DNA of 64,000 nt from JAFAZJ01 sp050183765 (GTDB lineage Bacteria; Pseudomonadota; Alphaproteobacteria; Reyranellales; Reyranellaceae): NCBI GenBank assembly GCA_050183765.1, contig JBFXAZ010000004.1:1-64000 (forward strand). The letters are read 5' to 3'. Of the stretch, positions 24,208-32,681 are shown piece after piece (the first letter of the stretch is position 1; every line of letters starts with the position of its first letter). The translations under genes and the position numbers were made by a program. Below the pieces are notes generated by a model. The model ran no database searches. It was not told the origin of the DNA and saw only the letters and a program-made list of their open reading frames with translations.

Positions 24208-27200
24208 ATGACGATGGCCGGTGCGCCGATCCCGCAGCCACCCGTGCGTCCGATCGTCGGCAACGTGCCGGACGTCGGTCTCGACGTGCCGATCCAGAAC
24301 ATGATGAAGCTGGCCCGGCAATACGGGCCGATCTACAAGCTCGCCTTTCCCGGCCGCTCGGTGCTGATCGTCAGCGGCCACGAGATCGTGTCCGACGCCT
24401 GCGACGAGGGCCGCTTCGAGAAATACGTCTCGGGCCCGCTGAAGCACATCAGGGACTTCGCCGGCGACGGCTTGTTCACCGCCTACAACACCGAGCCGAA
24501 CTGGGCCAAGGCGCACCGCCTGCTGATGCCCGCCTTCGGCCCGGCGGCGATGCGCAACTATTTCGAGGACATGGTCGACATCGCCGACCAGATGCTGACG
24601 CGCTGGGAACGCTTCGGACCGTCGACGCCGGTCGACGTCGTCGACAACATGACCCGGCTGACGCTCGACACCATTGCCTTGTGTGGTTTCGCCTATCGCT
24701 TCAATTCCTTCTACCAGCGCGAGATGCACCCCTTCGTCGAGGCGATGGTGCGCGCCCTGGGCGAAGCCGGCAGCCGTGCCAGCCGCGTGCCGCTGCAGAC
24801 CCGGCTGATGCTGATGACCCAGCGCCAGTACGACGCCGACGTGCGGCTGATGATGAAGATCGTCGACGACCTGATCGCCGAACGTCGTCGGCTGAGCCCC
24901 GACGAGGCGCCGCGCGATCTGCTGGGCCTGATGCTGACGGCGAAGGATCCGGTCACCGGCGACCGGCTCGACGACGCCAATATCCGCTTCCAGCTGATCA
25001 CCTTCCTGATCGCCGGCCATGAGACCACCAGCGGTCTTCTGTCCTTCACCACGCATCTGCTGCTCGAGCATCCCGAGGTGCTGGCCAAGGCGCGCGCCGA
25101 GGTCGACGCCGTGCTGGGCGATCAGCCGCCGCGCTTCGAGGATGTCGGCAAGCTGGTCTATCTCGATCAGATCCTGCGCGAATCCCTGCGCGTCTGGCCG
25201 ACGGCGCCGGCGTTCTCGCTGTGGCCCAAGGACGACACGACCCTGGCCGGGAAGTATCCGCTGAAGAAGGGCGACGTGCTGATCGTGCTGACGCCGTCGC
25301 TGCATCGGGACGAGAGCGTGTGGCCCGATCCCGAGCGTTTCGATCCCGACCGCTTCGCCGCCGGCGCACGCGAGAAGATTCCCAACCACGCGTGGCTGCC
25401 GTTCGGCAGCGGCGTGCGCTCGTGCATCGGCCGCGCCTTCGCCTGGCAGGAGGCGCTGCTGGTCGTCGCCATGATGCTGCAGCGCTTCGACATCCGCCGC
25501 ACCGGACCGTATGACCTCGTGGTCAAGGAAACCCTGACCATCAAGCCCGACGGCGTGAAGATCTATGCCCGCGTGCGCAAGCAGGTGGCGCGCAGCTCGG
25601 CCACGCGCACCGCGCCGGCGGCAGCGCCGGCTACGGCCGATGCGTCGAAGCCGTCGGCGCCCTCGCACGGCACGCCGCTGCTGCTGCTCTACGGCTCGAA
25701 CTCCGGTTCGTCGGAAGCCTTCGCGCGGCGCATCGCCAGCGACGGCCAGGCGCGCGGCTATTCCGTGAAGGTGGCGCCGCTCGACGACTATGCCGGCATG
25801 CTGCCCAAGGAAGGCGCGGTCGGCATCGTCACCGCCTCCTACAACGGCCAGGCGCCGGACAACGCGCGCAAATTCGCGACCTGGCTGGCTGGCGTGCCCG
25901 ACGGCGCGCTGGTCGGCGTGCGCTACGCGCTGTTCGGCTGCGGCAACCGCGACTGGAACCTGACCTACCAGTCGATCCCCAAGGAGATCGCCGAGCGCCT
26001 CGACAATGCCGGCGCGCAGGCGATCCTGGGGCGTGGCGAAGGCGATGCGCGCGCCGATTTCTTCGGCGACTTCGAGAAGTGGTACGCCGATTTCTGGCCC
26101 GCCGTGTCCTCGGCGCTGGGCGTCGCATCCGGCGAGGTCGAGTCCGGCCCGCTCTACGCCGTCGAAGTGGTGCCGCATTCCAGCCTGGCGCTGGTCGAGG
26201 AGAACAAGCTCGACTTCGCCACCATCGGTGCGAACCGCGAGTTGGTCGACATGACCTCGCCACTGGGCCGCTCCAAGCGCCACATCGAGTTCGCGCTGCC
26301 CGAGGGCGTGACCTACGCCGCCGGCGACTACCTCGCCGTGCTGCCGGAGAACCATCCCGAGCTGATCGAGCGCGCCGCCAAACGCATGGGGCTGAGCCCC
26401 GATGCCGCCATCGTGCTGCGCTCGAATCGCGGCGCGATGGCCGCGTCGCTGCCGACCGACCGGCCAGTGACGGTGCGCGAGCTGCTGGGCCACCACGTCG
26501 AGCTCTCGGCGCCGGCGACGCGCAAGAACGTCGAGCGGCTGGCGGCGATGAACCCCTGCCCGCCACATGCCGCCGAGCTGTCAGCGGTCGCCACCAACCC
26601 GGCACTGTACGAGACCGCGGTGCTGAAGAAGCGCGTCTCGGTGCTCGACATCCTCGAGCACTACGAATCCTGCCAGATCGGGCTGGGCGAGTTTCTCGAG
26701 ATGCTGCCGGCGATGCGCGTGCGGCAGTACTCGATCTCCTCCTCGCCGCGCGCCGGCGCCACGACCTGCAGCCTCACCGTCGCCGTGGTCGACGCGCCGG
26801 CCTGGTCGGGCCGCGGCCGCTTCCGCGGCACCTGCTCCAGCTATCTCGCGCGCCTGAAGAGCGGCGATCAGGTGCCGGTCGCGATCAAGACGCCCAACGT
26901 GCCGTTCCATCCGCCGGCCGACAACGCCACCCCCGTGGTGATGATCTGCGCCGGCACCGGCCTGGCGCCGTTCCGCGGCTTCGTGCAGGAACGCGCGCTG
27001 CGCCATCGCGCGGGCGAGAAGGCCGGGCCGGCCCTGCTGTTCTTCGGCTGCGACCACCCCGACGTCGACCTGCTGTATCGCGACGAGCTGGAGGGCTGGG
27101 AGAAGGAGGGCGTGGTGAGCCTGTATCCGGCCTTCTTCAAGAAGCCCGAGGGCGAGATCACCTTCGTGCAGCACCGGCTGTGGCAGGAGCGCGAGCTGGT

Positions 27201-27387
27201 GCGCGACGTCTTCCGCCGGGGGGCGATCTTCTTCCTCTGCGGCGACGGCCAGCACATGGCGCCCGCCGTGCGCAAGACGCTCGAGGACATCTACCGCGAG
27301 TCCGTGAACTGCAGCGAGGAGCAGGCCGCGGCATGGCTCGTGCAGATGGAGCGGGCGGGACGGTATGTACCTGACGTGTTTGCCTGA
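24208..27387 (+). CDS. self-sufficient CYP102-type cytochrome P450/NADPH reductase fusion
   Basis: 1059-aa single-chain fatty-acid hydroxylase related to Bacillus P450 BM3, cytosolic. The P450 domain (about residues 10-455) has the I-helix AGHETTS (269-275), the ESLR motif (Glu325/Arg328) and haem ligand Cys406 in PFGSGVRSCIG. After a Pro/Ala linker comes the FMN domain (about 489-635, YGSNSGSSEAF), then the FAD/NADPH reductase domain (YSISSSP, CAGTGLAPFRGF) to the end. FAGDGLF matches the BM3 region around Phe87. The BM3 carboxylate-anchoring Arg47 looks conserved (Arg50), but Tyr51 appears replaced by Ile54. TGGAGGAAACATCCC before the ATG is a strong ribosome site. Divergent from WS/DGAT. 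Physiological substrate probably a long-chain fatty acid. Confidence 0.95.
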   Translation: MTMAGAPIPQPPVRPIVGNVPDVGLDVPIQNMMKLARQYGPIYKLAFPGRSVLIVSGHEIVSDACDEGRFEKYVSGPLKHIRDFAGDGLFTAYNTEPNWAKAHRLLMPAFGPAAMRNYFEDMVDIADQMLTRWERFGPSTPVDVVDNMTRLTLDTIALCGFAYRFNSFYQREMHPFVEAMVRALGEAGSRASRVPLQTRLMLMTQRQYDADVRLMMKIVDDLIAERRRLSPDEAPRDLLGLMLTAKDPVTGDRLDDANIRFQLITFLIAGHETTSGLLSFTTHLLLEHPEVLAKARAEVDAVLGDQPPRFEDVGKLVYLDQILRESLRVWPTAPAFSLWPKDDTTLAGKYPLKKGDVLIVLTPSLHRDESVWPDPERFDPDRFAAGAREKIPNHAWLPFGSGVRSCIGRAFAWQEALLVVAMMLQRFDIRRTGPYDLVVKETLTIKPDGVKIYARVRKQVARSSATRTAPAAAPATADASKPSAPSHGTPLLLLYGSNSGSSEAFARRIASDGQARGYSVKVAPLDDYAGMLPKEGAVGIVTASYNGQAPDNARKFATWLAGVPDGALVGVRYALFGCGNRDWNLTYQSIPKEIAERLDNAGAQAILGRGEGDARADFFGDFEKWYADFWPAVSSALGVASGEVESGPLYAVEVVPHSSLALVEENKLDFATIGANRELVDMTSPLGRSKRHIEFALPEGVTYAAGDYLAVLPENHPELIERAAKRMGLSPDAAIVLRSNRGAMAASLPTDRPVTVRELLGHHVELSAPATRKNVERLAAMNPCPPHAAELSAVATNPALYETAVLKKRVSVLDILEHYESCQIGLGEFLEMLPAMRVRQYSISSSPRAGATTCSLTVAVVDAPAWSGRGRFRGTCSSYLARLKSGDQVPVAIKTPNVPFHPPADNATPVVMICAGTGLAPFRGFVQERALRHRAGEKAGPALLFFGCDHPDVDLLYRDELEGWEKEGVVSLYPAFFKKPEGEITFVQHRLWQERELVRDVFRRGAIFFLCGDGQHMAPAVRKTLEDIYRESVNCSEEQAAAWLVQMERAGRYVPDVFA

Positions 27388-27461
27388 CCTCTCCCCTCTC
27401 CCCTTGTGGGAGAGGGGTAGGGGGTGAGGGGTTTTCACTCCCACAAGGGGAGAGGGAGAAG
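27388..27461. repeat. short palindromic repeat related to type C
   Basis: CTCTCCCCTTGTGGGAGAGG, GTAGGGGGTGAGGGG, then CTCCCACAAGGGGAGAGGG. A half-size relative, placed between the P450 stop and the nucleoside operon. Confidence 0.75.
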
Positions 27462-27520
27462 AGTGGCGTCCCTCGGTAAGTCGGTTCACACTTCGGTCAT
27501 GCTTCCCGTGGGAGGGCTTC

Positions 27521-28519
27521 ATGAAGCGTGACGTCTTGCGTTGGGTGGCCATCCTTGCCGTCGTCGGCATGACGGGCGCGGCGACGGCCCAGACCATCAA
27601 GCCTGCGGTGGTCTACAGCACCGGCGGCAAGTTCGACAAATCGTTCAACGAGGGCGTCGCCCAGGGCGCGGCCAAGTTCAAGGCCGAGAGCAAGATCGAC
27701 GTCGCCGAGTTCGAGCCGCAGAACGAGACCCAGTTCGAGCAGGCGCACCGGCGTTTTGCCCAACGGGGTCAGGATCCGATCATCGCCGTCGGCTTCTCGC
27801 AGGCCGTGGCGCTGGAGAAGGTCGCCAAGGAATTCCCCAAGACCCGCTTCACCATCATCGACAGCAAGGTCGACCTGCCCAACGTGCAGTCGGTGCTGTT
27901 CAAGGAGCAGGAAGGATCCTTCCTGGTCGGCTACCTCGCGGCGCTGGCCTCGAAGACCGGCAAGATCGGCTTCGTCGGCGGCATGGACATCCCGCTGATC
28001 CGCCGCTTCGCCTGCGGCTACGTGCAGGGCGCGCGCCACGCCAATCCCAAGATCGAGGTGATCCAGAACATGACCGGCACGACGCCGGCGGCGTGGAACG
28101 ATCCCGGCCGCGGCGCCGAGCTCGCCAAGGGCCAGTTCGATCGCGGCGTCGACGTGATCTACGCCGCCGCAGGCGGCACCGGGATCGGCGTGCTGCAGGC
28201 GGCCAAGGATCGCGGCAAGCTGGGCATCGGCGTCGACTCCAACCAGAACCACCTGCATCCGGGCACGATGCTGACCTCGATGATCAAGCGCGTCGACCTG
28301 GTCGCCTACCAGAGCTTCCAGGCGGCGAAGGCCGGCACGTGGAAGGGCGGCCTGCAGGTGCTGGGGCTGAAGGAAGGCGGCGTCGACTGGGCGCTCGACC
28401 AGCACAACGACAAGTTGGTCACGCCGCCGATGCGGCGGCAGATGGATACGGTCAAGGCGGGCATCATCTCCGGCTCGATCAAGGTCCATGACTACATGAG
28501 CGACAACACTTGCCCGTGA
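27521..28519 (+). CDS. BMP-family nucleoside-binding protein of an ABC transporter
   Basis: 332-aa periplasmic binding protein of the basic membrane protein (BmpA/PnrA/Med) family, which capture purine and pyrimidine nucleosides. Signal peptide residues 1-23 (ending TAQ, no lipobox). Family blocks: STGGKFDKSFNEGV, EGSFLVGYLAALASKTGKIGFVGG, GVDVIYAAAGGTGIGV and GVDSNQNHLHPGTMLTSMIK. It starts an operon with the ATPase, two permeases and four nucleoside-catabolic enzymes, so a nucleoside ligand is strongly indicated. Confidence 0.92.
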   Translation: MKRDVLRWVAILAVVGMTGAATAQTIKPAVVYSTGGKFDKSFNEGVAQGAAKFKAESKIDVAEFEPQNETQFEQAHRRFAQRGQDPIIAVGFSQAVALEKVAKEFPKTRFTIIDSKVDLPNVQSVLFKEQEGSFLVGYLAALASKTGKIGFVGGMDIPLIRRFACGYVQGARHANPKIEVIQNMTGTTPAAWNDPGRGAELAKGQFDRGVDVIYAAAGGTGIGVLQAAKDRGKLGIGVDSNQNHLHPGTMLTSMIKRVDLVAYQSFQAAKAGTWKGGLQVLGLKEGGVDWALDQHNDKLVTPPMRRQMDTVKAGIISGSIKVHDYMSDNTCP

Positions 28520-30042
28520 CGGACGCCGCGCCGGCCATCGAGCTGCGCGGCATCGACAAATCATTCGGCTCGGTGCGTGCCAATCGCGGCGTGTCGCTGA
28601 ACGTGGCAAGGGGCTCGATCACCGGCATCGTCGGCGAGAACGGTGCCGGCAAATCGACCCTGATGAGCATTCTCTACGGCCTCTACGAGGCCGACGCCGG
28701 CGAGATCCTGATCGACGGCGAGGCCGTGCGCATCCGCGGACCGGCCGACGCCATCGCCCACGGCATCGGCATGGTCCACCAGCATTTCATGCTGGTCGCC
28801 CCCTTCACCGTGCTGGAGAACCTGGTGCTGGGCGCCGAGGGCGGGCCGGTGCTGCGCCGCGGCCTGGCGGCGGCGCGCGCCGAGCTGGCGCGGCTGGCCA
28901 ACGACTATGGCCTGAGCGTCGATCCCGATGCGGTGATCTCCGATCTCTCGGTCGGCGAGCAGCAGCGCGTCGAGATCCTCAAGGTGCTGTTCCGCGGCGC
29001 GCGCGTGCTGATCCTCGACGAGCCCAGCGCCGTGCTCACGCCGCAGGAGACCGACCAGCTCTTCCGCATCCTCGCCACGCTCAAGCAGCGCGGCGTCACC
29101 ATTCTGCTGATCACCCACAAGCTGCGCGAGATCATGGCCGCGACCGACACGGTCTACGTCATGCGCCAGGGCGAGGTGGTGGCCGAGCGCCGCACGGCAG
29201 AGACCAACCCGGAAGAGCTCGCCGAGCTGATGGTCGGCCGCAAGGTGCGGCTGACGCTGGACAAGGAAGCGGTCGCCACCGGCGAGGTGCTGCTGAAGGC
29301 GGAGAAGCTCGAGCTGACCGATGCGCGCGGCGTGAAGCTGCTCGACGGCATCGATCTGGAGCTGCGCGCCGGCGAGATTGTCGGCATCGCCGGTGTCTCG
29401 GGCAACGGCCAGACCGAGCTGCTGCAGGTCCTCGCCGGCATCCGTCGCCCGACCGGCGGGCGATTGCAGACGCGCGGCCGCATCATCGACGCCACGCATC
29501 CGACCGATCCGGCGGAGATGCGCGCGCTGGGGCTCTGCCACGTGCCGGAGGATCGTCAGCGCCAGGGCATGGTGGCGCCGTTCCGCGCGTCGGAGACCTC
29601 GATCCTGGGCTATCACCAGCTGCCGCCCTTCACCCGCCGCTTCCTGCTCGATCACACCGCGACCACGGCGCATTGCGGGACGCTGATGGAACGCTTCGAC
29701 GTGCGCCCGCCGATCCCGGCGCTGCGCTCCTCCAGCTTCTCGGGCGGCAACCAGCAGAAGCTGGTGCTGGCGCGCGAGATGGACCGCACGCCGCGCATCC
29801 TGCTGGTCGGCCAGCCGACGCGCGGCGTCGACATCGGCGCCATCGAGTTCATCCATCGCCAGCTCGTGGCCGCGCGCGACGCCAGCTGCGCCGTGCTCGT
29901 GGTCTCGGTCGAGCTCGACGAGATCCTGTCGCTGTCCGACCGCATCGTCGTGATGTTCGGCGGCCGCATCGTCGGCGAGATGCCGGCGGCAAAGGCCGAC
30001 GAGCGCACGCTCGGCCTGATGATGGCCAACGCGCATGGGTAG
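28516..30042 (+). CDS. nucleoside ABC transporter ATP-binding protein (duplicated ATPase)
   Basis: 508-aa protein with two fused ABC domains, typical of sugar/nucleoside importers (RbsA/NupO type). Domain 1 has Walker A GENGAGKST and signature LSVGEQQRVEILK with ILDEPSAVLT. Domain 2 (from about residue 255) has the degenerate Walker A GVSGNGQTE and signature FSGGNQQKLVLAREM with a degenerate Walker B. A GTG start at 28516 overlaps the binding-protein stop (GTGA). A TTG six bases earlier is the alternative. Energises the two permeases that follow. Confidence 0.94.
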   Translation: MTDAAPAIELRGIDKSFGSVRANRGVSLNVARGSITGIVGENGAGKSTLMSILYGLYEADAGEILIDGEAVRIRGPADAIAHGIGMVHQHFMLVAPFTVLENLVLGAEGGPVLRRGLAAARAELARLANDYGLSVDPDAVISDLSVGEQQRVEILKVLFRGARVLILDEPSAVLTPQETDQLFRILATLKQRGVTILLITHKLREIMAATDTVYVMRQGEVVAERRTAETNPEELAELMVGRKVRLTLDKEAVATGEVLLKAEKLELTDARGVKLLDGIDLELRAGEIVGIAGVSGNGQTELLQVLAGIRRPTGGRLQTRGRIIDATHPTDPAEMRALGLCHVPEDRQRQGMVAPFRASETSILGYHQLPPFTRRFLLDHTATTAHCGTLMERFDVRPPIPALRSSSFSGGNQQKLVLAREMDRTPRILLVGQPTRGVDIGAIEFIHRQLVAARDASCAVLVVSVELDEILSLSDRIVVMFGGRIVGEMPAAKADERTLGLMMANAHG

Positions 30043-30053
30043 GCGCACCTCTC

Positions 30054-30209
30054 TTCCTTCTCCCCGCGAAGGCGGGGAGAAGGTGCCCGAAGGGCGGATG
30101 AGGGGCTTCGCGGAGCCTCGACAGCATCGGTGTTTGTCGTTGCGCGAGAAGCCCCTCATCCGCCTCGCTGCGCTCGGCACCTTCTCCCCACCTGCGTGGG
30201 GAGAAGGAA
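30054..30209. repeat. type-C composite palindromic repeat, copy 2
   Basis: Tips CTTCTCCCCGCGAAGGCGGG and CTTCTCCCCACCTGCGTGGG, with inner arms GGCGGATGAGGGGCTTCGCG and AGAAGCCCCTCATCCGCC. Its right tip (GGGGAGAAGGAAG) directly precedes the permease ATG at 30211 and acts as its ribosome binding site. Confidence 0.9.
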
Positions 30210-30210
30210 G

Positions 30211-31314
30211 ATGACCACCTCCACCCGTCGTGCCCTGCCGCCGTGGGCGGAGATCGGCCTGCTGCCGCTGGTCAACGTCGCGCTGGCGCTGATCACCGTG
30301 GGCATCATCGTCATGGCGATCGGCGTCGATCCGCTACGCGCGCTGCGCCTGCTGGTGGTCGGCGCGCTGGGCTCCTCGGAGGCGATCGGCTACACGCTGT
30401 ACTACGCCACCAACTTCGCCTTCACCGGTCTGGCCGTGGCCGTCGCCTTCCATGCCGGCCTGTTCAACATCGGCGGCGAGGGCCAGGCCTATATCGGCGG
30501 GCTGGGCGCGGGACTGTGCGTGCTGGCGCTCGATCATGTCCTTCCGGGGATCGTCCTGGTGCCGCTGGCGATCCTCGCCGCGGCGGCTTTCGGCGCGGCC
30601 TGGGCGGCGATCCCGGCCTGGCTGCAGGCGCATCGCGGCAGCCACATCGTCATCACCACCATCATGTTCAACTTCGTCGCCGCGGCGCTGATGGTCTACC
30701 TGATGGTCAACGTGCTGATCGCGCCCGGCTCGATGACACCGCAGAGCCGCGGCTTCGATGGCATCAAGGTGCCGGCGATGCACGAGGCGCTGGCCGCGCT
30801 CGGCATCACCGTCGCCCCATCGGCCCTGAACCTCTCGATCCTGCTGGCCGTGGCCTGCTGCTTCGGCGTCTGGGCCTTCCTGTGGCACACGCCCTGGGGC
30901 TACGCGCTGCGCACCATGGGCCACAATCCCGATGCCGCGACCTATGCCGGCAACGACCTGAAGACGCTCACCATGATGGCGATGTGCCTGTCGGGCGCGT
31001 TGGCCGGCTGCGTCGGCGTCAACGAGATCCTGGGCGTGCATCAGCGCCTCGTGCTCGACTTCACCGCCGGCTACGGCTTCGCCGGCATCGCCGTGTCGCT
31101 GATGGGCCGCAACCACCCGCTGGGCATCGCGCTGGCCGCCCTGCTGTTCGGCGCCCTGCAGCAGGGCGGCGCCGAGCTCGCCTTCGACATCCCGGCGATG
31201 ACGCGCGAAATGGTCGTGGTCATCCAGGGCCTGGTGATCCTGTTCTCCGGTGCGCTGGCCAACCTGCCGCGGCCGTGGCTGCAGGCGCTGCTGGCGCGGG
31301 TGCGCCGCGCATGA
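30211..31314 (+). CDS. nucleoside ABC transporter permease 1
   Basis: 367-aa inner-membrane permease of the branched-chain/BMP transporter class, with about nine hydrophobic helices. Family blocks: YYATNFAFTGLAVAVAFHAG, LFNIGGEGQAYIGGLGA, SHIVITTIMFNFVA and RTMGHNPDAATYAGND. The start codon comes straight after a type-C repeat whose end, GGAGAAGGAAG, is its only visible ribosome site. The stop overlaps the next permease (ATGA). It forms the transmembrane pore with permease 2. Confidence 0.92.
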   Translation: MTTSTRRALPPWAEIGLLPLVNVALALITVGIIVMAIGVDPLRALRLLVVGALGSSEAIGYTLYYATNFAFTGLAVAVAFHAGLFNIGGEGQAYIGGLGAGLCVLALDHVLPGIVLVPLAILAAAAFGAAWAAIPAWLQAHRGSHIVITTIMFNFVAAALMVYLMVNVLIAPGSMTPQSRGFDGIKVPAMHEALAALGITVAPSALNLSILLAVACCFGVWAFLWHTPWGYALRTMGHNPDAATYAGNDLKTLTMMAMCLSGALAGCVGVNEILGVHQRLVLDFTAGYGFAGIAVSLMGRNHPLGIALAALLFGALQQGGAELAFDIPAMTREMVVVIQGLVILFSGALANLPRPWLQALLARVRRA

Positions 31315-32285
31315 GCGAGGGCTTCGACCTCATCGTGCTGACCCTGGCCGCGACGTTGCGCGTGGCCACGCCGTTGATCCTGTGCGCCATGGGTGGTCTG
31401 TTCTCGGAGCGCAGCGGCATCATCGATGTCGGCCTCGAGGGCAAGATGCTGATGGCCGCCTTCGCCGCCGGCACCGTCGCGGCCGTCACCGACTCGGCCC
31501 TGCTGGCCGTCGCCGCCGCGATCCTCGCCAGCATGGCGATGGCGCTGCTGCACGGCTTCGCCTGCATCACCTGGCGCGGCAACCAGGTGGTGAGCGGCGT
31601 CGCGATCAACATCATCGCCGCCGGCCTGACCGTGGTGCTGGGCACCGCGTTCTTCGCGCGCGGCGGCCAGACTCCGGCGCTGGAGCCCGAAGCGCGGCTG
31701 ATGCCGATCACCCTGCCGGGCGTGCAGTCGCTCGCAGGTGTGCCGGTGCTCGGGCCGATCTATCGCAGCCTGATCAGCGGCCAGAGCGTGCTGGTCTATG
31801 TCGCGCTGCTGTCCGTGCCGCTGACCTGGTGGATCGTGAGCAAGACCCGCTTCGGCCTGCGGCTGCGCGCGGTGGGCGAGATGCCGCTGGCCGTGGACTC
31901 CGCCGGCATCTCGGTGGCGTGGCTGCGCTATCGCGCGGTGCTGCTGTGCGGCCTGCTCTCGGGCATCGCCGGCGCCTACCTGGCGATCGCTCAGAACGCC
32001 GGCTTCAGCCGCGACATGACGGCGGGCCAGGGCTTCATCGCCCTGGCGGCGATCATCTTCGGCAAGTGGCGGCCATTGCCGGCCTTCGGCGCCTGCCTCA
32101 TGTTCGGCCTGCTCGACGCCGTGGCGATCCGCCTGCAGGGCGTGCGATTGCCGGGCTTTGGAGAGGTGCCGGTGCAGCTGATCCAGGCGCTGCCCTATCT
32201 GCTGACGATCCTGCTGCTGGCGGGCTTCATCGGCCGCGCCGGCGCGCCGCGGGCGATCGGCGTGCCCTACGAGAAGGAGCATTGA
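31311..32285 (+). CDS. nucleoside ABC transporter permease 2
   Basis: 324-aa inner-membrane permease pairing with permease 1. Family blocks: PLILCAMGGLFSERSGIIDV, GLEGKMLMAAFAA, GNQVVSGVAINIIAAGL and VAWLRYRAVLLCGLLSGIAG. The start overlaps the previous stop; the cytidine deaminase GTG follows immediately after its own TGA, so transport and catabolism genes are co-translated. Confidence 0.92.
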   Translation: MSEGFDLIVLTLAATLRVATPLILCAMGGLFSERSGIIDVGLEGKMLMAAFAAGTVAAVTDSALLAVAAAILASMAMALLHGFACITWRGNQVVSGVAINIIAAGLTVVLGTAFFARGGQTPALEPEARLMPITLPGVQSLAGVPVLGPIYRSLISGQSVLVYVALLSVPLTWWIVSKTRFGLRLRAVGEMPLAVDSAGISVAWLRYRAVLLCGLLSGIAGAYLAIAQNAGFSRDMTAGQGFIALAAIIFGKWRPLPAFGACLMFGLLDAVAIRLQGVRLPGFGEVPVQLIQALPYLLTILLLAGFIGRAGAPRAIGVPYEKEH

Positions 32286-32681
32286 GTGGCCGCGCCCGAT
32301 GACCTGCTGTCGCTCGCCCGCGCCATGATGGCGCGTGCCCATGCGCCCTACTCCAGCTTCCAGGTCGGCGCCGCGATCCGCGCCGAGGACGGCACGATCT
32401 ACGGCGGCTGCAACGTCGAGAACGCCGCCTATCCCCAAGGATGGTGCGCCGAGGCATCGGCGATCGCCGCCATGGTCGGCGCCGGCCGCAGTCGCATCGT
32501 CGAGGCGGTAGTAATCGGCGGCGGCGAGGCGCTGTGCACGCCCTGCGGCGGCTGCCGGCAGAAGCTGCGCGAATTCGCCGGCGACGATCTGCCGATCCAT
32601 GTCTGCGGCCCCGGCGGCTGGCGCCGCAGCTTCACCCTGGGCGAGCTGCTGCCGTTCTCATTCGGACCACACAATCTATGA
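32286..32681 (+). CDS. cdd: cytidine deaminase
   Basis: 131-aa homotetramer-type cytidine deaminase, converting cytidine and deoxycytidine to uridine forms. The zinc/catalytic motif is CAEAS (Cys54, Glu56) and PCGGC (Cys87, Cys90). AYSSF-type substrate residues appear as APYSSFQVGAA and GCNVENAAYP. The GTG start abuts the permease stop. Its stop overlaps the purine nucleoside phosphorylase start (ATGA). Confidence 0.95.
   Translation: MAAPDDLLSLARAMMARAHAPYSSFQVGAAIRAEDGTIYGGCNVENAAYPQGWCAEASAIAAMVGAGRSRIVEAVVIGGGEALCTPCGGCRQKLREFAGDDLPIHVCGPGGWRRSFTLGELLPFSFGPHNL

Noticed and set aside
22423..26568. Very long minus-strand open frame (1381 codons) antisense to the P450 and overlapping WS/DGAT
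   Set aside because: Composition is Arg/Ala/His-rich shadow sequence caused by high GC; the opposite strand and the correct frame encode well-recognised enzymes.
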